From NCBI GenBank assembly GCA_030665705.1, contig DAOUZG010000067.1:1-8368 (forward strand): a stretch of 8,368 nt of DNA, given 5' to 3'. The notes below the pieces were generated by a model, which was not told the DNA's origin, did not search any database, and was given only the letters and a program-made list of their open reading frames with translations. Position 1 is the first letter of the stretch, and every line of letters begins with the position of its first letter. The position numbers and the translations under genes are program-made. This DNA comes from Deltaproteobacteria bacterium (GTDB taxonomy: Bacteria; Myxococcota_A; UBA9160; SZUA-336). Below are positions 7,215 to 8,368 of the stretch, one piece after another.

Positions 7215-8029
7215 GGATCCTCCCTGATGTCGGGTGCGGGTCTCCCGGGATCTCGGGAGCGCACCGAAACGTTACGTTCGTGGATAAGTCGGAGGCCTTC
7301 CAGGGTGAGGTAGGGCTCCACCCGCTCGACCGTGCGGGACTCCTGGGCGATCACATGGGCGAGACCGCCGGTCGCAACCGTCTTCGTGTCGGGGCCCAGT
7401 TCCTCCCGGATCCGGTCGATCATGACGTCGACGAGGCCTGCGTACCCGTACACGATTCCGGACTGGAGACTGTGGGTGGTGTTCTTCCCGATCACTCCGG
7501 GAGGCACCTCGATCTCCACGCTGGAGAGCTTCGATGCACGGGCCACGAGCGCGTCGAGCGACACGAGGATCCCCGGCACGATCGCGCCTCCCACGAACTC
7601 GCCGGCCGCCGACACACAGTCGAAGCTGGTGGCGGTTCCGAAGTCGATCACGACAGCGGGCCCGCCGAGTAGCTCAAAGGCCGCCACGGAGTTTACGATC
7701 CGATCCGCACCAACCTCCCTCGGATTGTCGACCCGGATCGGCATCCCGGTCCGAACGCCGGGACCGACGACGAGCGGCTCCCGTTCGAACAGCTTCGTGC
7801 AGGTCCGCCCGTAGATCGGAAGGAGCGGAGGGACGACGCACGACACGATCGCGGCCTCGGTCCGCCCGACGTCCAACCCGGCGATGTCGAACAGCGAACG
7901 GAGCTGTGCCGCGCACTCGTCTGAGGTGGCGCGTCGAACGGTTCCGATCCGCCAGTGCTGGACGAGCTTGGTCTCTTCGAAGAGCCCCAGGACGACGTTC
8001 GTGTTTCCGATGTCGATCGCCAGGAGCAA
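7211..8029 (-). CDS. coaX: Type III pantothenate kinase
   Basis: 272-residue ASKHA-fold enzyme phosphorylating pantothenate to 4'-phosphopantothenate with ATP, the first step of coenzyme A synthesis in the cytosol. Motifs are in order: phosphate-1 loop DIGNTNVVLG (6-15), GADRIVNSVAA (107-117) with the catalytic Asp109, the DFGTATSFD segment (129-137) supplying phosphate/monovalent-cation contacts, GGAIVPGI (147-154) and ATGGLA (219-224). Family length is about 255-260, so the final ~15 residues, rich in Arg, Pro and Asp, are a slight extension. The start is TTG: GGAGGT lies seven bases upstream and no other start precedes the DIGNTN loop at the right distance. It follows birA by five bases, a common pairing, and its TGA overlaps the next ATG. 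Type III enzymes are, as a family, insensitive to CoA feedback and need a monovalent cation; those are family properties, not visible here. Confidence 0.97.
   Translation of the reverse strand: MLLAIDIGNTNVVLGLFEETKLVQHWRIGTVRRATSDECAAQLRSLFDIAGLDVGRTEAAIVSCVVPPLLPIYGRTCTKLFEREPLVVGPGVRTGMPIRVDNPREVGADRIVNSVAAFELLGGPAVVIDFGTATSFDCVSAAGEFVGGAIVPGILVSLDALVARASKLSSVEIEVPPGVIGKNTTHSLQSGIVYGYAGLVDVMIDRIREELGPDTKTVATGGLAHVIAQESRTVERVEPYLTLEGLRLIHERNVSVRSRDPGRPAPDIREDP
7215..7225 (-). promoter_or_regulatory. Ribosome binding site of the EF-G-like gene inside the coaX 3' end
   Basis: Minus-strand AGGGAGGATCC precedes ATG at 7214, with GGAGG four bases from the start. It lies within the last coaX codons, and the ATGA overlap (7214-7211) makes termination-reinitiation likely. 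Confidence 0.75.
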
Positions 8030-8042
8030 GGCCTCTACCTCC
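8030..8042 (-). promoter_or_regulatory. Ribosome binding site deciding the TTG start of coaX
   Basis: Read on the minus strand, GGAGGT (8042-8037) stands seven bases before TTG at 8029. The final T is the first base of the birA TAG stop, so ribosomes terminating birA sit on the coaX initiation site. This supports the rare TTG start and coupled translation. Confidence 0.8.
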
Positions 8043-8368
8043 GTCGCTTCACGAGGGTCACATCTCCCGCCAGAACGCGCTTCGTTCCCCCATCGGTCCG
8101 GAGGAGGAGAGCGCCGTGCGGGTCGAGCCCTTCTACCGTCCCCTCGATCTCCTGCCGCACCGCGGGGCCCCCGACGCGCACCCGAAGCCCCCGCATTCTG
8201 AAGAATTTCCCCCAGTCGTCCAAGACCGGCACGAACCCCTCCCTCCGAAACCGGTCGATCTCTCGTTCCAATCCCTCGATCAGGGCCTCAGCAAACGTCA
8301 CACGGTCCACGGGGGTTCCCGAGGCGATCCGGAGGCTCGTCGCGAGCCCCCGGAGCTCCGGAGGGAAC
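8035..8368 (-). CDS. birA: Biotin--[acetyl-CoA-carboxylase] ligase, C-terminal part (5' end outside window)
   Basis: The frame is open through the right edge. The 111 residues visible begin with PPELRGLATSLRIASG, running into VDRVTFAEALIEGLERE, then a helix leading to the small SH3-like C-terminal domain (IEGTVEGLDPHGALLLRT, RVLAGDVTLVKRR). This is the typical end of BirA, which activates biotin as biotinyl-AMP and attaches it to the biotin carboxyl carrier protein. The catalytic GRGRxGR-type loop and any N-terminal helix-turn-helix lie outside the window, so whether this is also a biotin repressor cannot be judged. The GTG at 8308-8310 is internal, since conserved sequence precedes it. The TAG stop lies within the strong ribosome site of coaX, tying the two genes together. 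Confidence 0.9.
   Translation of the reverse strand, partial: FPPELRGLATSLRIASGTPVDRVTFAEALIEGLEREIDRFRREGFVPVLDDWGKFFRMRGLRVRVGGPAVRQEIEGTVEGLDPHGALLLRTDGGTKRVLAGDVTLVKRRR

Overview
The window is a gene-dense, GC-rich bacterial chromosome segment with no intergenic gap longer than about 33 bases. One gene enters on the plus strand at the left edge (alanine dehydrogenase, 3' part). It converges on a tightly packed minus-strand run of six genes filling the rest of the window and entering from the right edge. I see no rRNA, tRNA, insertion sequence, CRISPR array, prophage gene or integrase. Gene content (type III pantothenate kinase next to birA, an EF-G-like paralogue, an MglA-type small GTPase relative, a GAF/GGDEF-like sensor) suggests a Gram-negative of the Myxococcota/Desulfobacterota type or an uncultured relative such as Ca. 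Eisenbacteria. That placement rests on family distribution and is not proven by the sequence.

Layout, read in the direction of minus-strand transcription (right to left): the C-terminal part of birA (biotin-protein ligase); coaX (type III pantothenate kinase, TTG start); an EF-G-like translational GTPase with altered GTPase motifs; a helical-repeat (HEAT/LRV-like) protein of unknown function; an MglA/Ras-like GTPase relative whose P-loop lysine is replaced by threonine and which carries a 94-residue C-terminal extension; and a large multidomain sensor with a Rossmann-like N-terminus, three GAF-like regions and a degenerate GGDEF domain. Junctions are an SD embedded in a stop codon (birA/coaX), an ATGA overlap (coaX/EF-G-like), a 33-base gap, a TGATG overlap (repeat protein/MglA-like) and an 8-base gap. 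They look like one operon whose promoter lies outside the window to the right.

Functionally, the first two genes serve cofactor metabolism (biotin attachment, first step of CoA synthesis) and the third is translation-related. The last three look like a signalling module: a repeat scaffold translationally coupled to a degenerate MglA-like protein, followed by a sensor whose cyclase active site is also degenerate. Two successive genes that keep the fold but lose the catalytic signature is the most unusual feature here and points to a ligand-sensing or scaffolding role rather than enzymatic switching. No MglB/roadblock gene is present in the window.
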